From positions 20,206,001 through 20,270,000 of the forward strand of contig CP136897.1 of the NCBI GenBank assembly GCA_034359265.1: 64,000 bases of DNA, in the 5' to 3' direction. Source of the stretch: Canna indica. Its lineage: Eukaryota; Streptophyta; Magnoliopsida; Zingiberales; Cannaceae. Of this stretch, positions 36,053-49,007 are shown in pieces; positions within the stretch are counted from its first letter, which is position 1, and each line of letters begins with the position of its first letter. The position numbers were made by a program, and so were the translations under genes. Below the pieces are notes generated by a model that was given only the letters and a program-made list of their open reading frames with translations, searched no databases and had not been told where the DNA came from.

Positions 36053-39000
36053 ATGTCGGCTGATCGAAGTTGGATGTACCGACGTCTTGATCGTGGAGTT
36101 TTAACGAATGAGTTTCGATTAGGCGTAACGTACTTCCTAAATTTCGCCTATTCGAATCGGAATTTTGTTAGCATCGGTGATCAAATCCGATGTCCGTGCC
36201 GCATTTGTTCGAATGGACGATTTTTGGATCGGGAGACTGTCACTCTGCATCTATATAGCAAAGGATTTGCACCAAGATATTTTCTATGGACTTGTCACGA
36301 GGAGTCAAGCGAAGTCGGGACGTCGAGCAATCCTGTCGTTCAGACATATGGTGAATCTTCCTCTGCTAGTGCTTCTTCATCCAGTCAATGTAATCCCTAT
36401 AGAGCTATGATACTTGATAGTCTTGGGGTCAATTCCACCTGAATGATAATGTTGATCGGCCAGTTCTTCAGACATCAGTCCCTCCACATACTACAGCGGT
36501 TGATATCACACAAGTACAAACTGCGGTAGAGATTGAATTACCCAATAAAGAAGCTGCAGAATTTTACAAGATGTTGAAAGCTGCCGATGAACCTTTGTAT
36601 GAGAATTGTCCTAAATACACTAGGTTTTCAGCAATGACACGGCTCTTAAACATCAAGGCCGATTGTAATATCAGCAGAGTTGCGTATGATCGGATAGCTG
36701 GATTGATTAATGGAATGCTGCCTACTTATAACAAGTTTGAGCCAACTTTTTATAAGACTAAAAAGCTAATGAGAAAATTGAGGCTTGGGTACGAAAAAAT
36801 ACACGCGTGCCAAAATAACTGCATTTTATATTATAAAAAAAATGTGCAGTTAGATAAATGCCCTGTATGTCAACATCCTCGTTATAAGGAGAAGAAATCG
36901 GCCCGACAGAAAAATATCCCGTTTAAGGTGCTTCGGTATTTTCCACTAACACCGAAGCTTCAAAGATTATTCGTGTCGGAAAAGACAGCCCCCTACATGA
37001 GTTGTAGAAACATTTGGATACATGTTATCCTTCATTTGCTATGGATACTAGAAATATCAGATTGGGATTGTGCACAGATAGTTTTAATCCGTTTGGACAT
37101 TCTGCAACTCCTTATTCAGTTTGGCCAGTGCTGCTGACAGTTTATAATTTGCCACCGTCAATGTGCATGAAAGATGAATTTATTTATCTTTCGATGATTA
37201 TTCCGGGTCCTAAGGGTCCGCGAAAAGAAATTGACATATTTCTCAGACCCTTGATAGATGAATTGAAAACATTGTGGACTGAGGGAGCTGTCACTTATGA
37301 TTGTCATCGGAAGCAAAACTTTAATTTAAAGGCCACAGTCTTGTGGACAATCAATGATTTACCGGCGTACGGCATGTTGTCTGGTTGGAGCACTCACGGC
37401 CGACTCTCTTGTCTGTATTGTATGGAACACTCTAAATCAATTAGTCTTCAGAACGGATGAAAAATCTCATTCTTTGATTGTCATCGTCGATTCCTACCGG
37501 TTAATCATTAGTATCGAAGGAATCGTAATAAATTTACTAGGGGCAGAGTCGAAAGAGATGTGCCACCACCGATGTTGTCTGGTGAACAAATGTTAGCACG
37601 TGTTTCATCACTTCCAGATATAGTATTTGGTCGCAATGAAAGAGTGTCAGGTTTTGACCAAACACATAACTGGGTGAAAAAAAGTATCTTTTGGGAATTG
37701 CCCTATTGGAGTTCATTATTGATTCGACATAATTTAGATGTCATGCACATTAAAAAAAATGTGTTTGATAATATTTTCAACACTTTGATGGATATTTCCG
37801 GAAAAACTAAAGATAATGTCAAAGCCCGACATGATATGAAAATACTTTGTAAAAGACCAGAGTTGGAGTTACAAGAGGTCAACGGACGATATCTGAAACT
37901 GAAGGCCCTATATGTGTTAAATAAACAACATATCAAAGATGTTTGTCAATGGGTAAAAGAACTCAGATTACCCGATGGATATGCTTCAAACTTATCTCGA
38001 TGTGTGAACGTCGATGATTGCAAAATATCAGGGATGAAGAGCCATGATTGTCATGTATTCATGCAGAGATTACTTCCGATCGCATTTTGAGATCTTCTAC
38101 CTGATAATATTTGGGGTCCGTTGACTGAATTAAGTATGTTTTTTTAGAAACATCTGTGCAAATGTCCTTCGAGTCGAAGATATGTCAACACTTGAAAATA
38201 ATATTGTTGAAATCATATGCAAGCTGGAGCAGTTTTTCCCTCCTACATTTTTTGACTCGATGGAGCATCTACTGATACACTTGGCATACGAGGCACGAGT
38301 TGGTGGCCCCGTTCAATATCGGTGGATGTACTTATTTGAAAGATACATGAATCGTCTGAAGAAAAAAGTAAAGAACACCGCAGCTATTGAAGGATCAATA
38401 TATGAATCGTATATCATCCAAGAAATTTCAACATTCTGCTCATTTTACTTTGAATCGACAGCACAGACAAGATTTGATCGTCTTCCACGTAACGACGACG
38501 GGGGTGTTCGACATTCAGATGGACGTTTAAATATATTTTGTCACTCTGGTCGTGCTTTTGGTTCTCGTCCATCTCGACACTTAAGCGAGGAAGAGTATCA
38601 TTTGGCACACTTGTATGTATTACTCAATTGTCCAGAGATTGAACAATTCATTGAAATATTTGACATTGAGATGGTGCAAAAATACTCTATTCACAACGAT
38701 GAAGAATTGGAGAGATTACGGAATCGTGATTTCCCTACTTGGATTCAAACTTACAGCAAAGATCACAGAGCTGAAATAGATAAAAGAATATTTGAGTTTG
38801 TTAGTGGACCGTCGCGACTTGTGTCGTGCTATAGCGGATATTTTGTTAATGGGTATAAATTTCACACGGTTGAATATTCATTTACAAAGAAGACGATGAA
38901 TGCTGGGGTCTGTGTGAAAAGGACAACCTATGTTGAATGTGATATGGATTTTTATGGACTGGTGGAAGAAGTGATAGAGTTGCACTACTTCAGCTTGAAA

Positions 39001-39474
39001 TCAGTTATTCTATTTAGATGTCATTGGTTCGATACAACAGAAAGGGGCATGAAAGTTCATCCAAAATACAAACTTGTTGAGGTTAATTACAAATCTAAAT
39101 TGGCAGCAAATGAGTCTTTTATATTGGCATCACAAGCCGAACAAGTATATTACGCGAAGTATCCGGCTCGAAATAAAGATAGAGCATATTGGCGTGTAGT
39201 CTGTAAGACAAAAGGTAGAGGAAAAATTGATCCGATAGTAGGAGAAAATGAGCTGATACCTGATATGACACATGGTTTCTATCAAGAAGATGATCCTCCT
39301 GATGTAGATCGTATTATTCCAATACTCGAGGATGCAAACACAACGTCAATTCAATTAGAAGTTGAATATGTTGATGATGACGATCATGAAATTGAGGAAG
39401 CTGAAGATGAAGAAGATGAAGAAGAGGAAGAAGAGGAAGAATTCGAAGATTATTATTCAGATGATGAAGAATAA
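36053..39474 (+). pseudogene. CACTA transposase, copy B, broken
   Basis: Closely similar to the copy A protein but disrupted. One G is lost from the run at about 36425 (frameshift after DSLG). About 50 bases are missing near 37002, where a TAG also appears (MSC, then RNIW). Three other stops are C-to-T changes relative to copy A: Arg to TGA at about 37458, Gln to TAG at about 37510 and Arg to TGA at about 38088. A T-rich slip lies near 38140. The last 430 codons (38182-39474, DUF4218 end, DUF4216 and acidic tail) remain open. The first ATG is 36053. Confidence 0.9.
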
Positions 39475-39549
39475 TTGTAAAGTATATATTTTATTAAATA
39501 TATCTGTACTATTTATAGAATAATCTAATTATATGTCTGTTCGACAGAT

Positions 39550-41086
39550 ATGTCTGGTCGTGGTTATCGACGCAGGAGAACTTCGGAGTCTCCGATCGGT
39601 GAGACTCCAGCACTTACTCATGCTGCTGATCCTCCTGTTGCTGATCCTCATGCCGATGATACTGCCAAGGCTAGTACATCCAGACGCAGGCGGCCACACG
39701 GGCCGAATAGGTGGCAGCCTCCACCAGCCACAGAGTCACGTAGATTGATTAGCGTGATTGGGGAGCGATAATATATCATGAATGATGAATCATTACAAAT
39801 TCATTATATCATAATATAATATTAAAATTTATTTTTGTTGTGCAGGTTCGAGCAAGAAGAAGTACCGAGGAGCATTTCTTCTACTATTCGACGATACATG
39901 CACGGGGCATGGCCTACGTGGTCTCACGTGCCTAGCGAGCACGTCGACATATTATGGCGCGAGTTTGAGGCACGTATTATTATTTTTTTTACATGCATGA
40001 TGATTAATATTGGTATTGATATTATTATTTTGCAGGCTCGCTATACATGGGCCGAGGACCAAAGGCCCTTCATCTACGCTGCCTGGGAGGCTATTTTCCG
40101 GGCAAGGTACAACGGGCAGCTGGGGCAGGCTCGGTCCCAGGCGATGGCCCGAGCTGGGACCACTAACATCACGGAGACTCGGGGATACGGCCCCGATTGG
40201 ATTACTCCGGATATATGGGACCAGCTCATGGGAATATGGTCGACGGATCGATGGCAGGAGGTTTCTCGGAATGCGGCTAGAAATCGCATGTCGGGGGGAG
40301 CAGCGCGTCACACCGGCGGCTCTGTTGCATTTGCAGTGCACGCGAACCGTTTGGTAAGTATATCTTTTAATTATATATTTTATTTGTTACTATGTGTACT
40401 AATTAATGTATTTGTTTTGTAAATGTAGACGACGGTGTCGGATGACGGGACTGTCCAGCGACCCTCCCCGATGGCGGTGTTTGAGCGGACTCACCGTCGA
40501 GCACATGGGACGGGGGAGTACATCGACAACCGCGCTGCATACATTATGGTAACTATATATTTGTTTAAATTATTCATTACATATTTATAATTTAAATTTT
40601 ATGATCAATATTAAACAAAAAATCAAAATCGAGTAAGAGACCTACAGCCAGACGGTGGTGCAGCGCGGGGGTACCCCCGAGGACTTTGACGCAGCAACGT
40701 GGGTCGAGGACGCAGGTGGCTGGGACCATGGCCGCGTATATGGCTTCGCAGATAGTGGTCATGCGCGAGCCGTACTAGGGCCACTTGGGGCACCGACCCC
40801 TCCGGTCGCTGGTGAGCGGCCGTCCACCTCTAGATCCAGTTATGATCATAGTAGCAGAATAAGGACTCTAGAGGACACGGTCGCGCGTCAGACTGAAATA
40901 ATGGAGCGCCAGAGTCAGATGATGGCGGATATACAAGCTATGCTACGCAACATGTCAGGTCATCCCGAAGCAGGCATCTCTTCGGCATCATCTAATCCAT
41001 CGTCCTTGAGTCAGTCCACGCCGGTGTACACTCAAGCACTCCAGACCTCGCCATATGATCCAGATCATCCTCCATCGTCATCGTGA
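39550..41086 (+). pseudogene. PTTA-type CACTA second gene, copy B, splice sites mutated
   Basis: Exon equivalents: 39550-39767, 39846-39969, 40036-40353, 40429-40548, 40637-41086. All coding parts remain open, including GTTNITETRGYGPDWITPD and the exon 5 coiled coil. Two splice sites are damaged relative to copies A and C: the intron 1 donor is GCG|ATAATA instead of GCG|GTA, and the intron 4 acceptor is TAA instead of TAG. Intron 2 here happens to be in frame with no stop, so exons 2 and 3 read as one open frame (39835-40422). Confidence 0.75.
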
Positions 41087-41722
41087 GATTTTTTTTATAT
41101 TGACTTTGTTACTGAGATATTGGACTTGTTTAATTTATTTTGTTTGGATATTGATACTTCAATTTTGCATTTGAATAGTTTTTATACTATCGTGGATAAT
41201 TATCAATATAAATATAATTATTTTGATGTATATCTTGGTGTATTTGTGATGTGTGAATGAATGTGTGTATGAGTGTATGGGTGTATGAGTTATGTATTAG
41301 ATAATGTATCAATGTATCAATGGAAATTTTAAATTTTAAATTTTTTCGTTACTAGGTTCACATCATCAGCAACGGCTTTCCCACGGCCGTCCGTGGGAAA
41401 GCCGTTGCTAAAAGTGTATCGAAAGCCGTTGCTGATGACCTACAACAACGGCTTAGGGACGGGATTTTACTAACGGCGTTGCTACGGACTCAGCGGCCGT
41501 TGCTATTAATGTTATCAGCAACGGCTCCGGGTCCGTGGCAAAACCGTTGCTGATAATATTGTTAGCAACGGCCCGAGCGGCCGTTGCGGATCCGTTGCTA
41601 AGTTATCAGCAACACGATTTTCTGCCACGGCTCCATTGCAACGGCTCGGCCGTTGCTGATGCTCTTCAGCAACGGCTTAACAACGGCATCAGCCGTTGCT
41701 GATGCTCATTTTTCTAGTAGTG

Positions 41723-42169
41723 TAATAATAAAAATAATACTTTAAAAATATAAAATACTATAAAAAAATTTGATCAAATAATATATTTTAAAAATCAATA
41801 TAAATTACATAAATGATTAATATATCAAATACTAATTAAAAATGACATAAAAATATTTCAAAAAGCCAATCAATAATACAAAATAATTATTTTTAAGAAT
41901 TAAATTTATTTATTTATTTTTTAAAAATAATTATGTTCATCGCCTAAAGTCGAGATGCTGCAAGTCTTCTCATCTCCATGGTGCAGCGCGGCTCCGATGA
42001 TGACTTGCAAGGACTCTAACACTCAAGTGAGAAGGAATCCCAAATGGTAAGTATGGAATTGAAATCAGGCGTATACCTGATGTGTGTCGTGTTTGTTTTA
42101 TGAGGTAGGTCAGGATGTTTTGTGATGATGTCTCCCAAAATCTTGCAGAGATATGTCCTGAATGGGTCG
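41723..42169 (-). repeat. AT-rich flank and diverged Tat-like LTR fragment
   Basis: From about 41985 to 42110 the sequence CACTCAAGTGAG ... GGCGTATACCTGA ... GTGTCGTGTTTG can be laid along the LTR at 27650-27740 (CGCTCAAGTTAG ... GGTTACCTGAGG ... GTGTCATATTTG), in the same orientation. The rest of this interval is AT-rich with nothing recognisable. Confidence 0.4.
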
Positions 42170-44194
42170 ATGTTTATCCCTAAGATGACGGGCTACAATA
42201 TGTCACTAACACTATAGGATTCATGACTCTCCTATGACTACGACGTGGGAACAGCTTGTTGAGCTTGCACCTCCAGCCACACACTCTCAAGTACTTGTGT
42301 ACCTCTACTAAACAAAGCATGCAAACACACAAAAGAGAGGCATGAGTTCTCAAAACTCAATGAGTGGCTCGTACCGAGCACCCGCTAAGCAACAAATATT
42401 ACATAAAACACATACAAGTAAATATCCATAATAATCAACGCACTAGAATAACATAATCATATACACCAAGCCAGTAGTCATGGGCAACACATCATATCAA
42501 GCAATCAACATACGGATCGCGCGATATATCGCTAGGATGGCCCTTAGCGAGCTTTCCGTCCAGGGGCCTCACGAGCTAGGATGACCCTCTAGCCTCGTCG
42601 CCCAAATTTGGTTGGGAAGTCCCTCCAACCAATGCAACTCCGGGTCGATCGTCGGTATGGCTCTCTAACGAGCTTCCCAGCCCAAAAGCCAAACATATCG
42701 GGTCAGGCGTTAGCATTGTCCCCTATCGCGCTTCCCGGCCCAATGCCATCAATCACATCACAACCTATGCCATAAGGATGTAAATCAAGCATGCACAATC
42801 ATGATTAAACCACATTCATATGGTCAGATGAGGCATTTCACCGAACACCTCGGGTGCCTCTAGGTACGTCACCAACCCGCTCCCTTCTAGGGCATAATTC
42901 AATCGGCTGCACGTCGTTCCAATTCACACTAAGTACACCAGATTTAATTCAGGTTTACGAAATTCAGTAATTTCCACATCTAACATAAAATTTCAACATG
43001 CCCACCTCATTGTGGCATTTCACCAAACACCTGGTGGACTGTCCAAATCGTGCCCAACCAAGGCCCCATGGCAGCCCCTAAGAGCACCTAACTTTAGCCC
43101 ACAATGTCACGTTACATTCGGCTACCCGTGGCCCACATCCAACACAAAACTAAAGAACACAATTCTACTACCAAAACTTAGAAATTTCAACCGCATGGCT
43201 GCCCCAAACTTGGCCATGGTAGGCCCGGCCTTTGGCCTCAAATTTCAGCAAGCGTACAACCAGGAATTGAACTTGCATCTACCTCGAATAAACACAAGAT
43301 AAACATCAAGAAAACATAACGTTTTCGGCCATAAACATCACCAAAATCTGACCAAATCATCGCATAAACTGTCCTAAAAATTCCAGCATGAATTCATCGA
43401 GAACTCGACCTATAAATAACCTCAATCGAATACAGAACAAAACCATATGAAACTAGAAACCAACCAGCCACACTTACCTTGGAGATTCAGCCACAACAAC
43501 CCCGAAAATTTCAGCAAAACCACCAACAATTCGAAGATAAATTCTACGAACAAACCACGCGAAAACCAACTAGATGGAAGCCATATATATGCAATCCACG
43601 CGGAAGCCAACCTTAACACCATACAAACCTTAGCCTACACGGCCGGTCATTAAAGGAGGAAAACATCTACATCGTTCGGCCCTCATTCTCGAGGCCTTCA
43701 CCCAAACGCATGAATTAATTGGAAATGTCAGAATATACAATATCAAATAATCTCCAACGATCCCCTTGGTGGTTCACCACCAAGGGCCAGCCAGCCTTGA
43801 AACTCAATCGACGCCTCAAATGAATCCTACGCTAAGGCTCCGACGAACCGCCAAAACTCGCGTTGAAAATTCCTCCAAGAAGCACCAATAGTCGTCGAAA
43901 ACTCCAAACGACTCAAGAGCCCAACGAAACCAAATAAGCCTAAACTAAACTAGTTTATTTAACTAATCATTCATGTGAGTCGTACCTCTGATTGTGATCT
44001 TCAGCGATCTCTTTGACTTGCTCCAACGCGCAACCCAAGTCTTCAGCTGAAATCAAAATTAAAACATGAGTATTACATAAATTTAGCTCGATTTTTTTTA
44101 AATTGTTATTTAGTATATATTTTTCTATCTCAAGGATTGAATTATTATAAAATTTATTTATCAAGATCTTTAAAATATTATTTTTTATGAAAAT
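42170..44194. other. moderate-GC, LTR-like sequence without genes
   Basis: About 1.8 kb with no convincing coding frame; the 96-residue frame at 43012 has no recognisable similarity. Its composition and phrases such as GAGCTTCCCAGCCC and GGGCCTCACGAGC suggest an old gypsy LTR or solo LTR, but I could not find paired ends or a relative inside the window. From 43960 on it becomes AT-rich. Confidence 0.3.
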
Positions 44195-45626
44195 AACCAC
44201 CACAAAAAAATAGGCATCAGTGACGAAAAAATCCATCACTGATACTTGAAAATTAGTCACTGAAGGGTATCAGTGACAGAAAGTTTCAATTCGTCACAAA
44301 ATTCGTCACTGAAAGTCTCGTGGCTAATGCTCCATTTTCTCTTTTGTGACGGATGTGTCCGTCACAAAAATGAGTGACGGAAAAGTTTTCGTCACAAAAT
44401 CCATCACTAATTGTAATATTAATTATAATTTCTTATTAATAAAAAATATCATTTATATTATATTATAGATTATTATAATTTAATAATTTAATAATATTAC
44501 AATATTATAATATAATGTAATATATAATATAATAATCTATAATGATATAATATTATATTATTATTTATACTTTTATAATATTTTAAATAAAATTATAAAA
44601 GATAGCATGATAGTAAAAAAATTTATCTCATGAGGTATCAATTTATAACATTCAAGAAAGTTAGGAGAAAAAAATGTAATCTATATGAGACTAAAAAATT
44701 ATATTTATAATGGTTAAGAATAAGTAAAAAACATTCTTAACCCATGTGGGACTAAACATGAAAAAAATTATTTTAACAATATTTATTTTAATTTTGTGAC
44801 GGATTTCTATTTCTGTCACTGATTTATCACTCTTATACGGTGGCTCAGTGACCGATCTGTGACGGATATGAAGAAAAAAATAAAATGACAGATTAGCGTC
44901 GGAATATTAGGTGACGGAAATGAAATCACACTACTAGAAAAATGGTCATCAGCAACGGCTGATGTCGTTGCTGAGCCGTTGCTGAAGAGCATCAGCAACG
45001 GCTGAGCCGTTGCAATAGCGCCGTGACAGAAAGTCGCGTTGCTGATGACTTCGCAACGGATCAGCAACGGCCGCTCGAGCCGTCGCTCAAAACATTATCA
45101 GCAACGGCCGCTCGGGCCGTCGCTAAAAATATTATCAGCAACGGGTTTGCCACAGACCCGGAGCCGTTGCTGATAACATTAATAGCAACGGCCGCTGAGT
45201 CCGTAGCAACGCCGTTAGTAAAACGCCGTCGCTAAGCCGTTGCTGTAGGTCATCAGCAACGGCTTTCGATACACTTTTAGCAACGGCTTTCCCACGGATA
45301 CCCGTGGGAAAGCCGTTGCTGATGACCAATACCTGCAACCAGAAAATTTGAAAATTTCAAATTTCCATTGATATATTGATACATTTATCTGATACATAAC
45401 TCACACACCCATACCCTCATACACACATTCATTCACACATCACAAACACCTCATACACATTCATTCACACATCACAAACACACCAACATATATACATCAA
45501 AACAATTATACTTATATTGATAATTATCCACGATAGTATAAAAACAATTCAAATGCAAAATTGAAGTATCAATATCCAAACAAAATAAGTTAAACAAGTT
45601 CAATATCCAAACAAAAAATCTCACGA

Positions 45627-47162
45627 TCAAGATGGAGGATGGTCTGGATTATATGGCGGGGTCTGGAGCGCTTGAGTGTACACTGGCGTAGACTGACTCG
45701 AGGACGACGGATTAGATGATGCCGAAGAGATGCCTGCTTCGGGATGACCTGACATGTTGCGTAGCATAGATTGTATATCTGCCATCATCTGACTCTGGCG
45801 CTCCATCATCTCAGTCTGACACGCGACCGTCTCCTCTAGAGTCCTTATTCTGTTACTATGATCATAACTGGATCTAGAGGTGGACGGCCGCTCACCAGCG
45901 ACCGGAGGGGTCGGTGCCCCAAGTGGCCCTAGTACGGCTCGCGCATGACCACTATCTGCGAAGCCATATACGCGGCCATGGTCCCAGCCACCTGCGGCCT
46001 CGACCCACGATGCTGCGTCAAAGTCCTCGGGGGTACCCCCGCGCTGCACCACCTTCTGGCTGTAGGTCTCCTACTCGAGTTTGATTTTTTGTTTAATATT
46101 TATCATAAAACTTAAATTATAAATATATAATGAATAATTTAAACAAATATATAATTACCATAATGTATGCAGCGCGGTTGTCGATGTACTCCCCCGTCCC
46201 ATGTGCTCGACGGTGAGTCCGCTCAAACACCGCCATCGGGGAGGGTCGCTGGACACTCCCGTCATCCGACACCGTCGTCTACATTTACAAAACAAATACA
46301 TTAATTAGTACACATAATAACAAATAAAATATATAATTAAAAGATATACTTACCATACGGTTTGCGTGCACTGCAAATGCAACAGAGCCGCCGGTGTGAC
46401 GCGCTGCTCCTCCCGACATGCGATTTCCAGCCGCATTCCGAGAAACCTCCTGCCATCGATCCGTCGACCATATCCCCACGAGCTGGTCCCATATATCCGG
46501 AGTAATCCAACTGGGGCCGTATCCCCGAGTCTCCGCGATGTTAGTGGTCCCAGCTCGGGCCATCGCTTGGGACCGAGCCTGCCCCAGCTGCCCGTTGTAC
46601 CTTGCCCGGGAAATAACCTCCCAGGCAGCGTAAATGAAGGGCCTCTGGTCCTCGGCCCATGTATAGCGAGCCTGCAAAATAATAATATCAGTACCAATAT
46701 TAATATATCATCATGCATGTAAAAAATAATAATAATACGTGCCTCAAACTCGCGCCATAACATGTCGACGTGCTCGCTAGGCACGTGAGACCACGTAGGC
46801 CATGCCCCGTGCATGTATCGTCGAATAGTAGAAGAAATGTTCCTCGGCACTTCTTCTTGCTCGAACCTGCACAACAAAAATAAATTTTAATATTATATTA
46901 TGATATAATGAATTTGTAATGATTCATAATTCATGATATATTACCGCTCCCCAATCACGCTAATCAATCTACGTGACTCTGCGGCTGGTGGAGGCTGCCA
47001 CCTGTTCGGCCCGCGTGGCCGCCTACGTCTGGATGTACTAGCCTCGGCAGTATCATCGGAATGAGGATCAACAACAGGTGGATCAGCAGCATGAGTAAGT
47101 GCTGGAGTCTCACCGATCGGAGACTCCGAAACTCTCCTGCGTCGATAACCACGACCAGACAT
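45627..47162 (-). CDS. PTTA-type CACTA second gene, copy C, apparently intact
   Basis: Exons 46945-47162, 46743-46866, 46354-46671, 46159-46278 and 45627-46070 give about 407 residues. The protein is nearly identical to that of copy A, with the WITPDIWDQLVGIWSTDRWQ core and RHTGGSVAF. The intron 1 donor is GCG|GTAATA. Intron 2 again requires a GC donor. The stop comes two codons earlier than in copy A (HPPS, stop). It is the only gene left in this copy, now about 60 bases from the deletion junction. Confidence 0.78.
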
Positions 47163-47242
47163 ATCTGTCGAACAGACATATAATCAGATTATTGTATAAA
47201 TAGTAGAGATATATTTAATAAAATATATACTTTACAATTATT

Positions 47243-47290
47243 CTGTCAATCATTCAATGACATCCAACTTCGATCAGCCGACATGATTCT
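47243..47290. other. deletion junction with filler in CACTA copy C
   Basis: After TTTACAATTATTC, which in copy A is the end of the transposase gene, comes TGTCAATCATTCAATG and then ACATCCAACTTCGATCAGCC, which in copy A is just inside the start of the gene. The filler resembles TGTCAATCAATGACA found about 30 bases away (47289-47303), so it looks like a templated copy made during faulty repair. Confidence 0.8.
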
Positions 47291-47344
47291 GTCAATCAAT
47301 GACAATTTCTTTGGTTAATGTCTTTAGGTGAGATTGTCCTATTC

Positions 47345-47555
47345 CATTCGGGATTTATGTTATTCGTACTGCACTTACGTTTTTATTTTAACTGTTAACT
47401 AATTATTCTAAATTTCGACAGCATCTCCCTACAGTTCTCCGAATACGCATATCATCTGGGCGCGTATCGGAGAACAAGAGAGATGTTGCCGAAATTTAGA
47501 ATAATTAGTTAACAGTTAAAATAAAAACGTAAGTGCAGTACAAATAACTATATTC
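47345..47555. repeat. palindrome, copy C
   Basis: Arms and loop are almost base-for-base those of copy A (GTACTGCACTTACG ... CGTAAGTGCAGTAC), even though the transposase it precedes has been deleted. Confidence 0.9.
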
Positions 47556-47744
47556 CCAAATTGTCCAATCAGGGACAATTCAAGAATTGTACGTCGTATA
47601 AAAGATCATCTACTTCTTTTACACGAACATACAATTCCCGAACGGATCTAAGGTTTTGCTAAATCATATCCGATCGTCGATGCGTACGTGAAACATATCA
47701 ACTCGTCGGAGGATGATTATTTTCTAACTGTTTCGAGACAGTTC

Positions 47745-48012
47745 GAGTCCATATTGGACGATTTCGGGGCGCGTCCGAAGTGGACGATTCCGGCGCGAGT
47801 CCGAAGTGGACGATTCTGGCGCGAGTCCGAATTGCACGATTCCGGCGCACGTCCGAAGTGGACGATTCCGGCGTGAGTCCGAATTGGACAATACCGGCGC
47901 GCGTCCGAAGTGGACGATTCCGGTGCGCGTCCGAAGTGGACGATTCCGGTGCGAGTCCGAAGTGGACGATTCCGGCGCGCGTCCGAAGTGGACGATTCCG
48001 GCGCGTGTCCGA
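47745..48012. repeat. 26-bp minisatellite, 10 units, copy C
   Basis: Ten variants of the unit beginning TGGACGATTCCGGCGCG. This is the longest array of the three copies. Confidence 0.95.
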
Positions 48013-49007
48013 AATTAATCTAAACCGTAATAATTAATCTAACAAATTAAATAATTAATCTAAACAATTAATTAACAATTATAAAATAATTAATTAACAA
48101 TTATAACATAATATAAATTATATATATAAATTATAAATTCCGCCGCCGGAGTCCACCCTCCGGCGCCGGCGTACAGTGGCCGGACACACTGTCCGGCCAC
48201 TGCAGAAGGTCCGGCGGCGGCCATCGGCCGACCGCCGCCGGCCGAAACCCTAGAAATAGGGTTTCGGTCGGGTGATTCCCGCCGGCCGCAGGGAAGAGAC
48301 GGCCGCAGGGAGGAGACATACCTGAACAAGTCGGAAGCAGCGGTCGGCGTCGTCGGCGTCGGCAGCAGCGGCAGCAGCGGCGGCGAGTGGCGTCGGCAGG
48401 AGCGGCGGCAGCAGCGGGAGGAAGAAGGGTCGGGCGCGACTGGTGCCCTATATAAACTTATCAGCAACGGCTCACTCGCCCGTTAGAACGTCGTTGCTGA
48501 TAAGTTATCATCAGCAACGGCTCACTTATCCGTTAGAAAGCCGTTGCTGAAAATTAAAATATCAGCAACGACTCGCCTTTCCGTCCGAAAGCCGTTGCTG
48601 ATAATTAAAATAATCAGCAACGGCTCGGTTTTCCGTTAGAAAGCCGTTGCAGATATAGTTTTCTGCAACGGCTCGAGCGGCCGTAAGAAGGCCGTTGCAA
48701 ATAGCAACGGCTTGAGCGGCCGTCGCTGATAGCCGTTGCTGAAGACGAAGTTTCTAGTAGTGTCAATCACTATTCTGTCACTAATGCTATTTATTAAAAA
48801 AATTCTAAGTCAAATTGATCAAAAATTTTGTGACTGATTTGTGACGGAACCGTCTTGTGTCGGATTTCCGTCACAAATTCATCACTGTTTTGAAAAAAAA
48901 AATGTTCATTTCAAACCGTCACAAATCCATCACAAATTTGTCACAGTTTGTGATGGATTTGAACAGTCACAAAATTTTCGTCTTTGATGTTCATTTTTCT
49001 TGCAGTG

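Larger units (their letters stand above)
34699..41722 (+). mobile_element. CACTA transposon, copy B, 7024 bp, decayed
   Basis: It begins CACTACTAGAAA, ends TTTCTAGTAGTG, and is flanked by TAA at 34696-34698 and 41723-41725. It has the same order as copy A but inverted: 5' subterminal repeats (34725-34955), TATA box (34961), GC-rich leader, minisatellite (35415-35595), palindrome (35770-35990), broken transposase (36053-39474), PTTA-type gene (39550-41086) and 3' subterminal repeats (41360-41722). The different target duplication shows it inserted independently of copy A. It is not autonomous. Confidence 0.95.
44929..48762 (-). mobile_element. CACTA transposon, copy C, 3834 bp, transposase deleted
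   Basis: CACTACTAGAAA to TTTCTAGTAGTG with TCA duplicated at 44926-44928 and 48763-48765. Orientation as copy A (5' end on the right). It keeps 3' subterminal repeats, the complete PTTA-type gene (45627-47162), palindrome (47345-47555), minisatellite (47745-48012), leader and 5' subterminal repeats. The transposase is gone: sequence equivalent to copy A about 22446-25892 is replaced by a short filler at 47243-47260. It can move only with a transposase supplied by another copy. Confidence 0.95.
44198..49007. mobile_element. non-autonomous CACTA-like element, family 2 copy 1, split by CACTA copy C
   Basis: Left end CACCACAAAAAAATAGGCAT and right end TTTTTCTTGCAGTG, about 975 bp once copy C and its duplication are removed. 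The interior is full of GTGACGGA / TCCGTCAC motifs on both sides, like CACTA subterminal arrays. Flanking triplets AAC and GAC differ by one base. It has the same structure as the element at 56134-57146. No coding sequence. Confidence 0.75.

Noticed and set aside
43012..43302. 96-codon frame as a host gene
   Set aside because: No start context, no recognisable motif, and it lies in LTR-like repeat sequence.
44198..49007. CRISPR-like array suggested by regularly spaced GTGACGGA motifs
   Set aside because: The context is plant nuclear DNA, the motifs are short and in both orientations, and they are bounded by CACTA-type ends.
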